NCBI RefSeq assembly: GCF_018406645.1
Contig: NZ_AP024546.1
Span: forward strand, 992,001-1,056,000
Direction: 5' to 3'
DNA length: 64,000 bases
From: Lysobacter helvus
GTDB lineage: Bacteria > Pseudomonadota > Gammaproteobacteria > Xanthomonadales > Xanthomonadaceae
Shown here one piece after another: positions 23,772 through 31,994 of this stretch (position 1 is its first letter; every line of letters starts with the position of its first letter). The notes under the pieces are model-generated. The model was given only the letters and a program-made list of their open reading frames with translations, had not been told where the DNA came from and made no database searches. Both the position numbers and the translations under genes were made by a program.

Positions 23772-23818
23772 ACACAACCTTTGGGGCCTTCCCCATTCAC
23801 CACCACAACATGTTGTGG
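23772..23818 (-). promoter_or_regulatory. paired NrdR boxes controlling nrdJa
   Basis: The first element CCACAACATGTTGTGG (23803-23818) is a perfect palindrome like known NrdR boxes. The second, ACACAACCTTTGGGGC (23772-23787), agrees at about 10 of 16 positions. Start-to-start spacing is 31 bp, three helical turns, the typical NrdR arrangement. They lie just downstream of the predicted start of transcription, so NrdR with dATP would repress nrdJa. The NrdR gene is not in the window. Confidence 0.7.
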
Positions 23819-23831
23819 CGAATGGAAGGCG

Positions 23832-23860
23832 AAACTACGCCCGCCCCGGAGCACTGTCAA
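23832..23860 (-). promoter_or_regulatory. predicted sigma70 promoter of nrdJa
   Basis: On the minus strand a perfect TTGACA (23855-23860), 17-bp spacer and TAGTTT (23832-23837) are followed at the expected distance by the NrdR boxes. The exact -35 and spacing make this the strongest promoter reading in the window. It gives a leader of about 250 bases before nrdJa. Confidence 0.65.
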
Positions 23861-24070
23861 CGGGCTTGCGCGAAGCGGCCGCGCCGTGCCGACGAGGGGC
23901 GAGGGGCTGCAGAAACGGCATTGCGCGAGCGCACAGGACACGAACTTGCGGCCTTTGCGAAAGTCACTGGTTCGCGCGCTCCGGGCCTTGATCCGGTTGC
24001 GCCAAGGCGCGATTTCACATCGCATAGTCACGCCCCTATTTAATTCGCTAACGCCGGGACAACGAACACG

Positions 24071-25510
24071 ATGCGCCCAACGCCCCTGAAAACCCTTGCC
24101 GCCCTTACCCTCGCTGCCGGCTTCGGCGGCTTCGCTGCGTCCGCGCTCCGCGAGGGCCTGGAAGCGCCCGCGAACGCGCAACCGCCCGCGCCCGCCGCGG
24201 CCGTGCCCGCGATGGCGTCGATGCCGCCCGCGGTCGATGGCACGCCGATGCCGTCGCTGGCGCCGATGCTGGAGCACGTCACGCCCGCCGTCGTCAGCGT
24301 GCACACCAAGCAGCGCGTGCGGATCCGCAACCCGTTCGCCGACGATCCGATGTTCCGCCGCCTGTTCCCCAACGTGCCGCAGGAACGCATCAACCAGTCG
24401 CTGGGTTCCGGCGTGATCGTCGATGCCGCCAAGGGCCTGGTGCTGACCAACCACCACGTGATCGAAGGCGCGGACGAGGTGTCGGTGACGTTGTCCGACG
24501 GGCGCACGTTCCCGGCCACGTTCGTCGGTTCCGATCCGGATACCGACGTCGCGTTGATGCGCATCCAGGCGGACAAGCTCGTGGCGTTGCCGCTCGCCAA
24601 TTCCGATCAGCTGCGCGTCGGCGATTTCGTCGTCGCGGTCGGCAATCCCTTCGGTTTCAGCCAGACGGTGACCTCGGGCATCGTGTCCGCGGTGGGCCGC
24701 AGCGGCCTGCCGGGGCTGGGCTTCCAGAACTTCATCCAGACCGATGCGTCGATCAACCCGGGCAATTCCGGCGGCGCGCTGGTCAACCTGCGCGGCGAAC
24801 TGGTCGGCATCAACACGGCCACGTTCAATCCGCAGGGCTCGCGTGCCGGCGACATCGGCCTGGGCTTCGCGATTCCCGCCAACCTCGCGGGCAACGTGAT
24901 GCGCCAGCTGTCGACCACCGGCGAAGTGCGGCGCGGCACGCTGGGCATGGACACGCAGACGGTCGACGAGCAGCTGGCGAAGGGCCTGGGCCTGGATGCG
25001 CCGCGCGGTGCGGTGGTCACGCGCGTCTACGCGGGTTCCGGCGCCGCCGCGGCCGGCCTGCGCGTGGGCGACGTGGTGCTGGCGGCCAACGGCCAGCGCA
25101 TGGACAACCGCGAGGCGCTGCACAACTTCGAAGGCTTGCAGGCGGTCGGCAGCACCGTCGACCTGGACGTGCGCCGCGGCGGCAAGCCGGTCGCCATCAA
25201 GGCCACGCTGCGCGAACAGCCCCGTTCCTACGAGGGCAGCGCCCTCGATCCGCGCCTGGCCGGGGCCACCTTCACCGAACTCCCCGAGCGCTTGCGCCAG
25301 TCTGGGCTGGATGGCGTGCTGGTCAGCGCGGTATCCCGCGGCAGTCGCGCGGCGCAGAATGGCCTGCAGAAGGATGACGTGGTCCTCGCCGCCACCAGCG
25401 GCGAGTTCGGCGACCTGGGCGGGTTCCGCGCGAGTTTCGCGCAGGCCCCGCAACAGCTCGTGTTGCGCATCCTGCGTGGCAACGCGCGCGGCGACCTGCA
25501 GATGCAATGA
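24071..25510 (+). CDS. degQ: periplasmic DegQ/DegP-type serine protease
   Basis: A 479-residue HtrA-family protease. A signal or anchor segment (about 1-28), a trypsin-like domain with catalytic His129 (TNHHVIEG), Asp159 (DTDVALM) and Ser233 (GNSGG), then two PDZ domains (about 275-370 and 390-470). The LA loop with QxxFRRLFP is short, so DegQ is favoured over DegP. It degrades or chaperones misfolded periplasmic proteins. The start at 24071 has a weak ribosome site but begins the signal sequence. It is followed by a separate operon of small membrane proteins. Confidence 0.9.
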   Translation: MRPTPLKTLAALTLAAGFGGFAASALREGLEAPANAQPPAPAAAVPAMASMPPAVDGTPMPSLAPMLEHVTPAVVSVHTKQRVRIRNPFADDPMFRRLFPNVPQERINQSLGSGVIVDAAKGLVLTNHHVIEGADEVSVTLSDGRTFPATFVGSDPDTDVALMRIQADKLVALPLANSDQLRVGDFVVAVGNPFGFSQTVTSGIVSAVGRSGLPGLGFQNFIQTDASINPGNSGGALVNLRGELVGINTATFNPQGSRAGDIGLGFAIPANLAGNVMRQLSTTGEVRRGTLGMDTQTVDEQLAKGLGLDAPRGAVVTRVYAGSGAAAAGLRVGDVVLAANGQRMDNREALHNFEGLQAVGSTVDLDVRRGGKPVAIKATLREQPRSYEGSALDPRLAGATFTELPERLRQSGLDGVLVSAVSRGSRAAQNGLQKDDVVLAATSGEFGDLGGFRASFAQAPQQLVLRILRGNARGDLQMQ

Positions 25511-25555
25511 CGATCGAAAGATCCCCCGAACGTTCCACCAGCAAGGAGAAACGCG

Positions 25556-25933
25556 ATGTCCCCCGATAACAATGGTCGTGCCACCGACGCGATGAAGCAG
25601 GACCTCAGCGAAGCGGGCTCGCACTTCAAGGGTGCCGCCGTCGCCGCGGGCGATGCGCTGAAGGGTGCTGCTTCCGCCGCCGGCGACGAAATGCGCTTGG
25701 GCAAGGCACAGATGAAGGCCGAACTCGCCGACGGCACGCTCGCCGGCATTTCCGCCGCCGAAAACCTCGGTTCGGCCAGCCGCGAACAGATGGACGTGCT
25801 GATGGACAAGGGCCGCGACCTGGTCGACAGCGCCGCCGAACTGATCCGCGAGCGTCCGCTGGCGTCGTTCGGCGTCGCCTTCGCGGCGGGCTGGCTGATC
25901 GCCAAGCTCGGTCGCGGCAGCAGCGACAAGTAA
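25556..25933 (+). CDS. DUF883-family protein (YqjD/ElaB-like)
   Basis: A 125-residue protein of the DUF883 family. Residues 1-90 are amphipathic helix (repeated Ala/Lys/Glu), then a C-terminal hydrophobic span of about 18 residues (SFGVAFAAGWLIAKL) ends in a short basic and polar tail. In E. coli such proteins bind ribosomes and anchor them at the membrane in stationary phase. AAGGAG lies before the ATG at 25556. It is the first gene of a four-gene unit with the next three reading frames. Confidence 0.85.
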   Translation: MSPDNNGRATDAMKQDLSEAGSHFKGAAVAAGDALKGAASAAGDEMRLGKAQMKAELADGTLAGISAAENLGSASREQMDVLMDKGRDLVDSAAELIRERPLASFGVAFAAGWLIAKLGRGSSDK

Positions 25934-25948
25934 GTCGCTGCCCTCCGC

Positions 25949-26509
25949 ATGAACGCCGGCGACGAGGGGAACGCAGGCGATCCGGGCGCGCGCGACGAGC
26001 GCGACGCGCCCGGGCTCGCGGATGCATTGCGCGAACTCGGCGCCACGGGCAAGGCCACCTGGTCCGCCGGCCGCGAAGCGGCCACCGCATTCCGCATCCT
26101 CGTCTCGGCCGACATCTCGCTGGCGCGCAGCGCCTTCGGGCGCACGCTCGCGTTCACCGGCGTCGCCATCGCGTTCGGTGCGTCGGCGTGGTTGCTCTTG
26201 ATGGCGGCGGCGATCGCGGGCCTGAGCCTCGGGCTCGGCTGGCCGTGGTGGTTGTCGCTCGTGCTCACCGCGGCATTGAGCCTGGTGATCACCATCCTCT
26301 GCGGCTGGCTGGCGATGCACTACTTCGAACACACGCGCCTGCAGGCCACGCGTCGCCAGTTGGCGCGCATCGGCATCGGCGAACTGTCCGGCCTGATGCC
26401 CGATGCCGGTTCCGGCAAGACAGCGAAGGAAGGCGCGGAGCAAGTCACCGCCGCCACCGACGAAAACGGCGTCAAGAAAGGGCTCGGCGTCGACGTCACG
26501 CCGCCATGA
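25949..26509 (+). CDS. holin-X/YqjE-type membrane protein
   Basis: A 186-residue protein of the 'phage holin family' (actinobacterial Holin-X, YqjE) type. A polar N-terminus of about 40 residues, a helix, then two hydrophobic spans (around 70-95 and 97-125) with a short Trp-rich turn (GWPWWL), a basic stretch (HTRLQATRRQLARIG) and a polar tail. These proteins recur beside DUF883 genes in proteobacteria. There is no phage context here, so the holin label is a family name only. It lies 15 bp after the DUF883 gene. Confidence 0.8.
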   Translation: MNAGDEGNAGDPGARDERDAPGLADALRELGATGKATWSAGREAATAFRILVSADISLARSAFGRTLAFTGVAIAFGASAWLLLMAAAIAGLSLGLGWPWWLSLVLTAALSLVITILCGWLAMHYFEHTRLQATRRQLARIGIGELSGLMPDAGSGKTAKEGAEQVTAATDENGVKKGLGVDVTPP

Positions 26510-26555
26510 ACGCAGGCATGCGATTCCGTTGTCTCCTCCAACTGCAGAGCACCCC

Positions 26556-26936
26556 GTGGGCTTCGAAGCACTGATCGAGAAAGTCCACCAGGCCGAGTCG
26601 GCGCTGGAAGCGCGCGAGCGCGCGGCCGCGGCCGACTGGCGCCAATTGAAGTCGTCGTGGCGCTCCAGCTGGACGCCGGGGCGCATCGTGATCGCGGGCC
26701 TGGTGTCCGGCTTCGTCGTGGGCAAGGTGGAACCGGTCAAGAAGGTCGCGAGCGGCGGCGGGTTGCTCAACCTGCTGTCCGCCGCCGCGGGGTTGTTCGC
26801 AGGCGGCAGTGCACAAGTGGCCGCGGGCGAAGCCGCGCACGCGGCGAACACCGCCGAACAGACCGCCTCCGCCGTGGATCCGAACAGCGCCGCCGCCGTC
26901 GCACAGGCGGCCAACGCGCCGCGGGCGGGCGCATGA
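26556..26936 (+). CDS. small membrane protein of the DUF883 operon
   Basis: A 126-residue protein read from GTG at 26556 (GAG nine bases upstream); no in-frame ATG fits better. An N-terminal helix (FEALIEKVHQAESALEARER) is followed by a hydrophobic, Gly-rich region (about 45-90) and an Ala-rich end. The stop overlaps the start of the AI-2E gene (ATGA), so translation is coupled. No family name is certain; it resembles the third protein of YqjD-YqjE-YqjK-type operons in role and place. Confidence 0.65.
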   Translation: MGFEALIEKVHQAESALEARERAAAADWRQLKSSWRSSWTPGRIVIAGLVSGFVVGKVEPVKKVASGGGLLNLLSAAAGLFAGGSAQVAAGEAAHAANTAEQTASAVDPNSAAAVAQAANAPRAGA

Positions 26937-28021
26937 GCTACGTCTTCGAAACGGACGGCGAACCGCAACCGCCCGCGCGACCGCGATCCTCCAACGCGGC
27001 GATCGTGCTGGCCTCGCTCGCGGTCGCGTTCACGCTGTACCTGGCGCAGGACATCCTGCTGCCCGTGCTGCTGGCGATGTTCTTCGCGCTGGTGGGCAAT
27101 CCGATCCTGCGGCTGCTGCGCCGCCTCTACGTGCCGCGCTTCATCGGCGCGCTGCTGATCATCGGCCTGGGCATCTTCGGCACCTACACGCTCGCGCGCG
27201 AACTGGTGCAACCCGGCGCCGAATGGATCCGCGAAGTCCCGCGCCAGATGCGCGACCTCGCCCCCAAGCTGCGTTCGCTCACCAAGCCGGTGACCGAAGC
27301 GAACAAGGCCGCCGAAAGCATGGCGCGCGCCGCCGGCGGCGAAACGACGGGCGGCAAGGTGCAGGTGGTCAAGACGGCGGTCGACGATCCCTACAAGGCG
27401 CTGATGTCGACGCCGCGGATCATCGCCTCGGTGCTGGCGGTGGTGCTGCTGACGTTCTTCTTCATGGTGTACGGCGGCGACCTGCAGAAGAACGCGATCG
27501 CGCTGCTGCCCGGGCGACAGCAGAAGAAGCTGACGGTGGAGATCCTCCACGCCATCGAAGCCGAGATCTCGCGCTACGTCCTCACGATCAGCATCATCAA
27601 CATCCTGGTGGGCCTGATCTACGCGGGCCTGCTGTACTTCTTCCTCGACGTGCCGCTGGACGAGGCGATGCTGTGGGGCACGATGGCCGCGCTGCTCAAC
27701 TTCGCGCCCTACGTCGGCCCGCTGATCGGCATCGTGGTGATGCTGCTGATGGGCTTCGTGACCTTCGACACGCCGCTGGAATCGCTGGTGCCGGCCGCGA
27801 TGTACCTGGGCCTGCACACGCTCGAGGGGCAGATCATCACCCCCATCGTGCTGGGCCGGCGCATGGCGCTCTCGCCGCTGGTGCTGATCCTGTCGCTGAT
27901 GGTGTTCGGCTGGCTGTGGGGGATCATCGGCCTGCTGCTCGCGGTGCCGCTGCTGGTGTGCGTCAAGCTGGTGCTCGCGCGCATCGACGGCATGGACGGG
28001 TGGGCCAAGCTGCTGGAGTGA
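26933..28021 (+). CDS. AI-2E family transporter (PerM-like permease)
   Basis: A 362-residue membrane protein with eight hydrophobic spans in the AI-2E/PerM arrangement: two at 20-85, a cytosolic or periplasmic helical region of about 95 residues, then a six-span block with LNFAPYVGPLIG near 260 and TLEGQIITPIVLGRRM near 315. These motifs are diagnostic. The family exports diverse small molecules or balances ions; substrate unknown. The start at 26933 is coupled to the preceding gene by an ATGA overlap. Confidence 0.9.
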   Translation: MSYVFETDGEPQPPARPRSSNAAIVLASLAVAFTLYLAQDILLPVLLAMFFALVGNPILRLLRRLYVPRFIGALLIIGLGIFGTYTLARELVQPGAEWIREVPRQMRDLAPKLRSLTKPVTEANKAAESMARAAGGETTGGKVQVVKTAVDDPYKALMSTPRIIASVLAVVLLTFFFMVYGGDLQKNAIALLPGRQQKKLTVEILHAIEAEISRYVLTISIINILVGLIYAGLLYFFLDVPLDEAMLWGTMAALLNFAPYVGPLIGIVVMLLMGFVTFDTPLESLVPAAMYLGLHTLEGQIITPIVLGRRMALSPLVLILSLMVFGWLWGIIGLLLAVPLLVCVKLVLARIDGMDGWAKLLE

Positions 28022-28071
28022 CGGCGGCCGGGGTGGTTCGACGGGTCCGGCGTCCGGCTTAGAATGCGGCG

Positions 28072-28794
28072 GTGAACCCACAAGTCCGCGCCATCACCCT
28101 CGACCTCGACGACACGCTCTGGCCCTTCGCGCCGATCGGGGCGCGCGTGGAAGTGGTGCAGCACGCCTGGCTCGCCGAACACTGCCCGCGGACCGCGGCG
28201 CGCTTCCCGCTGGCGGAAATGCGCGTGCTGCGCGAGGCGATCAACGCCGAACACCCGCACCTCGCGCACGACTTCAGCACGCTGCGCCGGCTCACGCTGG
28301 CGCGCGCGATGGAGTTGGCCGGCGACGATCCGGCGCTCGCCGAACCCGCGTTCCAAGCCTTCTATGCCGAGCGCAACCGCGTGGAGTGCTACCCCGACGC
28401 GATCGGCGCGCTGCAACGCATCGCCGCGCGCCTGCCGGTCGCGGCGATCACCAACGGCAACGCGGACCTGGCGCGCATCGGATTGCGCGAACACTTCGCC
28501 TTCCAGCTCGGCGCGAGCGAACACGGTGCGGCGAAACCCGATCCCGGCATCTTCCGCGCCGCGTGCGAACGCCTGGGCGAAGCACCGCACCACGTGCTGC
28601 ACGTCGGCGACGACATCGAACTCGACGTCCTCGGCGCGCACCGCGCGGGACTGCGCACGTGCTGGATCCACCGCGACGACCTGCATCCCGATCCCGTCTG
28701 GCCGCATGCGCACGTGCGCCCGGACCTCGCTTTCCCGACCCTCGACGCGCTGGCCGACTGGCTGGACGCTCATCTCCAGGACGACGTCGCATGA
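28072..28794 (+). CDS. HAD-superfamily hydrolase (YigB-like phosphatase)
   Basis: A 240-residue cytoplasmic HAD phosphatase starting with GTG. Motif I is LDLDDTLWPF (nucleophile Asp11, Asp13), motif II ITNGN (Thr/Ser), motif III Lys in AAKPDPGIF, and motif IV HVGDDIELD. The cap domain lies between motif I and II. YigB-type enzymes dephosphorylate flavin precursors or sugar phosphates; substrate here unknown. The stop overlaps the following aminopeptidase start (ATGA). Confidence 0.88.
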   Translation: MNPQVRAITLDLDDTLWPFAPIGARVEVVQHAWLAEHCPRTAARFPLAEMRVLREAINAEHPHLAHDFSTLRRLTLARAMELAGDDPALAEPAFQAFYAERNRVECYPDAIGALQRIAARLPVAAITNGNADLARIGLREHFAFQLGASEHGAAKPDPGIFRAACERLGEAPHHVLHVGDDIELDVLGAHRAGLRTCWIHRDDLHPDPVWPHAHVRPDLAFPTLDALADWLDAHLQDDVA

Positions 28795-30203
28795 CTGCAC
28801 GGACTGCATTGCCCGCCCGCCCGATGCCCGCCCGCTCCCTGCCCGCAGGTTTCACCGCGCCGGCCGACACGAGCCTGCCGTTGTTCTGCGTCGAGCGCGC
28901 CGGCTTCGACGACTGGCGGCGCCTGCAACTGCCCGCGCTCGGCGGCTGGATCGATGCGCAGACCTTCAGCGCGACCTCCGGCAGCGTGTTGCTGCTGCCG
29001 GGCGAACACGGCATCGCCGGCGCGGTACTCGGGATCGGCGATCGCCTCGATCCGTATTCCTACGCACATGCGCCGTTCGCCTTGCCGCCGGGCGACTGGC
29101 ACCTGGCGACCGACCTCGACGACGACGCGCGCCGCGCGCTGCAACTCGGCTGGGGCCTGGGCGCGTACAAGTTCGCGCGCTACAAGGCGCCGATGCGCGC
29201 CCCGGCGCGCCTGGCGATGGACGGGCTGGACGACGAAACCCTCGACACCCTCGCCGCCTGCGTGCGCGTGCGCGACCTGGTCAACACGCCCACCGAAGAC
29301 ATGGGCCCCGACCAGCTGGAACAGGCGTGCTGCGAACTCGCCGAGCGCTTCGGCGCGAAGATCGAAGTCATCAGCGGCGATGACCTGCTCAAGCACAACT
29401 TCCCCGCCATCCACGCCGTCGGCCGCGCGTCGTATCGCGCGCCACGGTTGATTTCGCTGCAGTGGGGCGACGACGCCGCGCCGCACCTGGCGATCGTCGG
29501 CAAGGGCGTGTGCTTCGACACCGGTGGCCTGGACATCAAAGCCGCCGACGGCATGCGCAACATGAAGAAGGACATGGGTGGCGCGGCGCACGCGATCGCG
29601 CTGGCCGAACTGGTGATGGCGCGCAAGCTGCCGGTGCGCATGACGCTGCTGGTGCCCGCCGTGGAAAACGCAATCGGCCCGATGTCCTACCGCCCCGGCG
29701 ACGTACTGACGACGCGCCTGGGCGTGTCGGTGGAAATCGACAACACCGACGCCGAAGGTCGCGTCGTGTTGTGCGATGCGCTGGCGTTCGCGGCGGAAAG
29801 CAAGCCGGCGTTGCTGATGGACTTCGCCACGTTGACGGGCGCCGCGCGCATCGCGCTGGGCCCCGACCTGCCGGCGCTGTATTCGAACGACGAAAGCGTG
29901 GCCGGCGCATGGATCGCCGCCTCCGCCGCGCAGCGCGACCCGGTGTGGCGCATGCCGTTGTGGCGGCCGTACCTGCGTTACCTGATCAGCGGGATCGCGG
30001 ACATCGCCAACGGTGGGCCGTCGCGCATGGCGGGCAGCATCACGGCCGCGTTGTACCTGGAGCGCTTCGTGCCCGAATCGCAGCCCTGGGCGCATCTCGA
30101 CGTGTATTCGTGGAATGACACGGATCGCGCGGGGAAGCCGGCGGGTGGCGAAGCGCAGGGCTTGCGGGCGGCGTGGGCGATGTTGAAGGCGCGGTTCGGC
30201 TGA
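28791..30203 (+). CDS. leucyl aminopeptidase (M17 family)
   Basis: A 470-residue two-metal aminopeptidase. The C-terminal catalytic half carries the metal and active-site motifs (GKGVCFDTGGLDIK, MRNMKKDMGGAA and NTDAEGRVVL). The N-terminal macrodomain-like half (about 1-160) is less conserved. It removes N-terminal residues from peptides, mainly Leu, and works as a hexamer. The start is 28791, coupled to the HAD gene by ATGA. Apart from turnover, some homologues bind DNA as regulators (PepA type), but this shorter form lacks an obvious reason to expect that. Confidence 0.9.
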   Translation: MTARTALPARPMPARSLPAGFTAPADTSLPLFCVERAGFDDWRRLQLPALGGWIDAQTFSATSGSVLLLPGEHGIAGAVLGIGDRLDPYSYAHAPFALPPGDWHLATDLDDDARRALQLGWGLGAYKFARYKAPMRAPARLAMDGLDDETLDTLAACVRVRDLVNTPTEDMGPDQLEQACCELAERFGAKIEVISGDDLLKHNFPAIHAVGRASYRAPRLISLQWGDDAAPHLAIVGKGVCFDTGGLDIKAADGMRNMKKDMGGAAHAIALAELVMARKLPVRMTLLVPAVENAIGPMSYRPGDVLTTRLGVSVEIDNTDAEGRVVLCDALAFAAESKPALLMDFATLTGAARIALGPDLPALYSNDESVAGAWIAASAAQRDPVWRMPLWRPYLRYLISGIADIANGGPSRMAGSITAALYLERFVPESQPWAHLDVYSWNDTDRAGKPAGGEAQGLRAAWAMLKARFG

Positions 30204-30207
30204 GGCG

Positions 30208-30810
30208 TTACAACCAGCCCTTCTGCCGCGCAAGGCGATACGCCTCGATGCGGTTGCCAACGCCAAGCTTCCCGATCGCCTCCGACAGGTAATTGCGCAC
30301 GGTGCCGCTCGACAGGTTCAACCGCGTCGCGATCTCCGATGCGGACAAACCTTCGCCCGCCAGGCGCAGCGTCTGCCGCTCGCGATCGTTGAGCGGATCG
30401 GCTTCCGACCATGCATCCACCGCGAGCTGCGGATCGATCGCGCGTCCGCCGCGATGCACCTTGCGCAAAGCTTCGGCGAGATCTTCCGCCGGTGCGTCTT
30501 TCAGCAGGTAACCCGACACTCCCGCGTCCAGCGCACGACGCAGAAAGCCCGCGCGCCCGAACGTCGTGACGATGACGACCTTGATCGGCAAGCCCTGCCG
30601 CTGGATGCGCTGCGCGAGTTCGAGGCCGGACAAGCCGGGCATCTCGATATCCGTCACCAGCACGTCCGGCTTCAACCGCTGCAGGTCGCGCCACGCGGCT
30701 TCGCCATCCGCCGCCGCGCCCAGCACTTCGATGTCCGATTCCAGTCCCAGCAACGCGGACAATGCGCCCCGCACCAGCGCCTGGTCCTCGGCGAGCAGGA
30801 TGCGGATCAT
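30208..30810 (-). CDS. NarL/DesR-type response regulator
   Basis: A 200-residue regulator with a receiver domain (phospho-acceptor Asp54; acidic pair ED at 8-9; Lys in LLKDAP near 104) and a C-terminal LuxR-type HTH (about 137-200; LNDRERQTLRLAGEGLSASE and TVRNYLSEAIGKLG). The start at 30810 overlaps the kinase stop by 4 bp, so the pair is coupled. The gene is last in the operon ATPase-permease-kinase-regulator. It probably controls the linked ABC transporter, as DesR/LiaR-type regulators do; targets are inferred. Confidence 0.92.
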   Translation of the reverse strand: MIRILLAEDQALVRGALSALLGLESDIEVLGAAADGEAAWRDLQRLKPDVLVTDIEMPGLSGLELAQRIQRQGLPIKVVIVTTFGRAGFLRRALDAGVSGYLLKDAPAEDLAEALRKVHRGGRAIDPQLAVDAWSEADPLNDRERQTLRLAGEGLSASEIATRLNLSSGTVRNYLSEAIGKLGVGNRIEAYRLARQKGWL

Positions 30811-31970
30811 GCGAGCGCCACGCGCACGAGCAGGCGCGTGCCGCCGCCGCGCGGCGAATCGATGCTGAGCGTGCCGCCGAGCGCGCGGACGCGATCGCGC
30901 ATGCCGGCCAGCCCGTTGCCATCGGTGGCGACGCCGCCGCGGCCGTCGTCTTCCACGCATAGCTGCACGCTGCGCGCGTCCTGCTCGAAGCCGATGTGCG
31001 CGCGGCCCGCGTTGGCGTGGCGCGCGATGTTGGTCGTGGCTTCGCGCAGGATCAGCGCGAGGCCGCGCTCGACTTCCGGCGACAGGCCCTGCGGCGGCGC
31101 ACCGTATTCCAGGTGCACCTGCGAGGACTCGAGCATCAATCGCGCGGAGGCGAGTTCCGCGGCCAGGTCTGCGTTGCGGATGCCGGTGACCGCGCTGCGC
31201 ACTTCGGCCAGGGCGTGGCGCGCCACGCGCTCGGCTTCCTCCAGTTCGCGCTTCGAGGCGCCGGGGTCGCGATCGGACAACTTGCGCGCCAGCTCCAGCT
31301 TCAGCGTGATCAGCGACAGCGTGTGGCCGAGCAGGTCGTGCAGGTCGCGGCCGATGCGTTCGCGTTCCGCCGTCGCGGCCAGGCGCCGCACTTCGTCGTG
31401 CGACAACTTGAGCGCGTCGTCCTTCTCGTTGTTGGTGCGTTCGACGTTGACGATCACGCCGATGATCAGCGTCATCACCGGCACCCACACCATCGCCTGC
31501 CACGGATAGCCGACGGCCACGGCGACGATGAGGAAGGCGGCGTTCAAGCCGGCGATCTGCACCAGGTAACGCACCAGCGAAATGCGCTTGCTGGTGCGCA
31601 GCATCACGCACCCGAACACGAAGTAGCTGATGCCCGAGGGATACCAGGGCATCAGCACCAGGCACAGCGCCGCCATGCCGAGCGCGTAGCGATAGGCGAT
31701 GCGCCGGGACGACAGCATCACCTTCGCGTACAGCGCGAGGAACACCGGGTACGACAGCCCCGTGAACAGCGCCCACTTCCACGAGTACTGCCCGCCGAAC
31801 AACGGCGTGATGAACACCCACATCGACCACAGCAGGTGCACGCCTTCGGACCACGGCGACACGCCGCGGCGGATGCAGTCGGCCACCGCGGAATCGGGCG
31901 CCGGCGCAAAACCGAAGCGCGCCAGCAGGCGCGCGACGGCAGGTGGGAACGGGGACGAGGCAGCGTGCAT
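30807..31970 (-). CDS. DesK-type sensor histidine kinase
   Basis: A 387-residue kinase. The N-terminal half has five or so membrane spans (about 45-175), then a dimerisation helix with His211 (RERIGRDLHDLLGHTLSLI, a HisKA_3 signature) and an ATPase domain with N-box (LILREATTNIARHANA), G-box (GNGLAGMRDR) and a terminal GGGT motif. With the following regulator it forms a membrane-stress or lipid-sensing two-component system. It lies 24 bp after the ABC permease gene on the same strand. Confidence 0.92.
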   Translation of the reverse strand: MHAASSPFPPAVARLLARFGFAPAPDSAVADCIRRGVSPWSEGVHLLWSMWVFITPLFGGQYSWKWALFTGLSYPVFLALYAKVMLSSRRIAYRYALGMAALCLVLMPWYPSGISYFVFGCVMLRTSKRISLVRYLVQIAGLNAAFLIVAVAVGYPWQAMVWVPVMTLIIGVIVNVERTNNEKDDALKLSHDEVRRLAATAERERIGRDLHDLLGHTLSLITLKLELARKLSDRDPGASKRELEEAERVARHALAEVRSAVTGIRNADLAAELASARLMLESSQVHLEYGAPPQGLSPEVERGLALILREATTNIARHANAGRAHIGFEQDARSVQLCVEDDGRGGVATDGNGLAGMRDRVRALGGTLSIDSPRGGGTRLLVRVALA

Positions 31971-31994
31971 GCGCAGGATGCTAGCGCGAAGCCT

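Larger units (their letters stand above)
23571..24070. other. 500-bp intergenic region: nrdJa leader, NrdR boxes, degQ upstream
   Basis: No protein gene is supported here. Going away from nrdJa, it holds a leader of about 200 bp, two NrdR-type boxes (23772-23787 and 23803-23818), a TTGACA-TAGTTT promoter (23832-23860), and then about 200 bp reading toward the DegQ gene with an AT-rich patch (TATTTAATT near 24040). The leader lacks the conserved B12 box, so I do not call a cobalamin riboswitch. Confidence 0.6.

Noticed and set aside
25949-26509. Phage holin as prophage evidence
   Set aside because: The 'holin' label is only the family name; no other phage genes are present.
23567-28081. A very long open frame on the minus strand across degQ to the HAD gene
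   Set aside because: It is the antisense shadow of GC-rich genes with clear family motifs on the plus strand; its translation is low-complexity with Arg, Gln and His, and it has no conserved feature.
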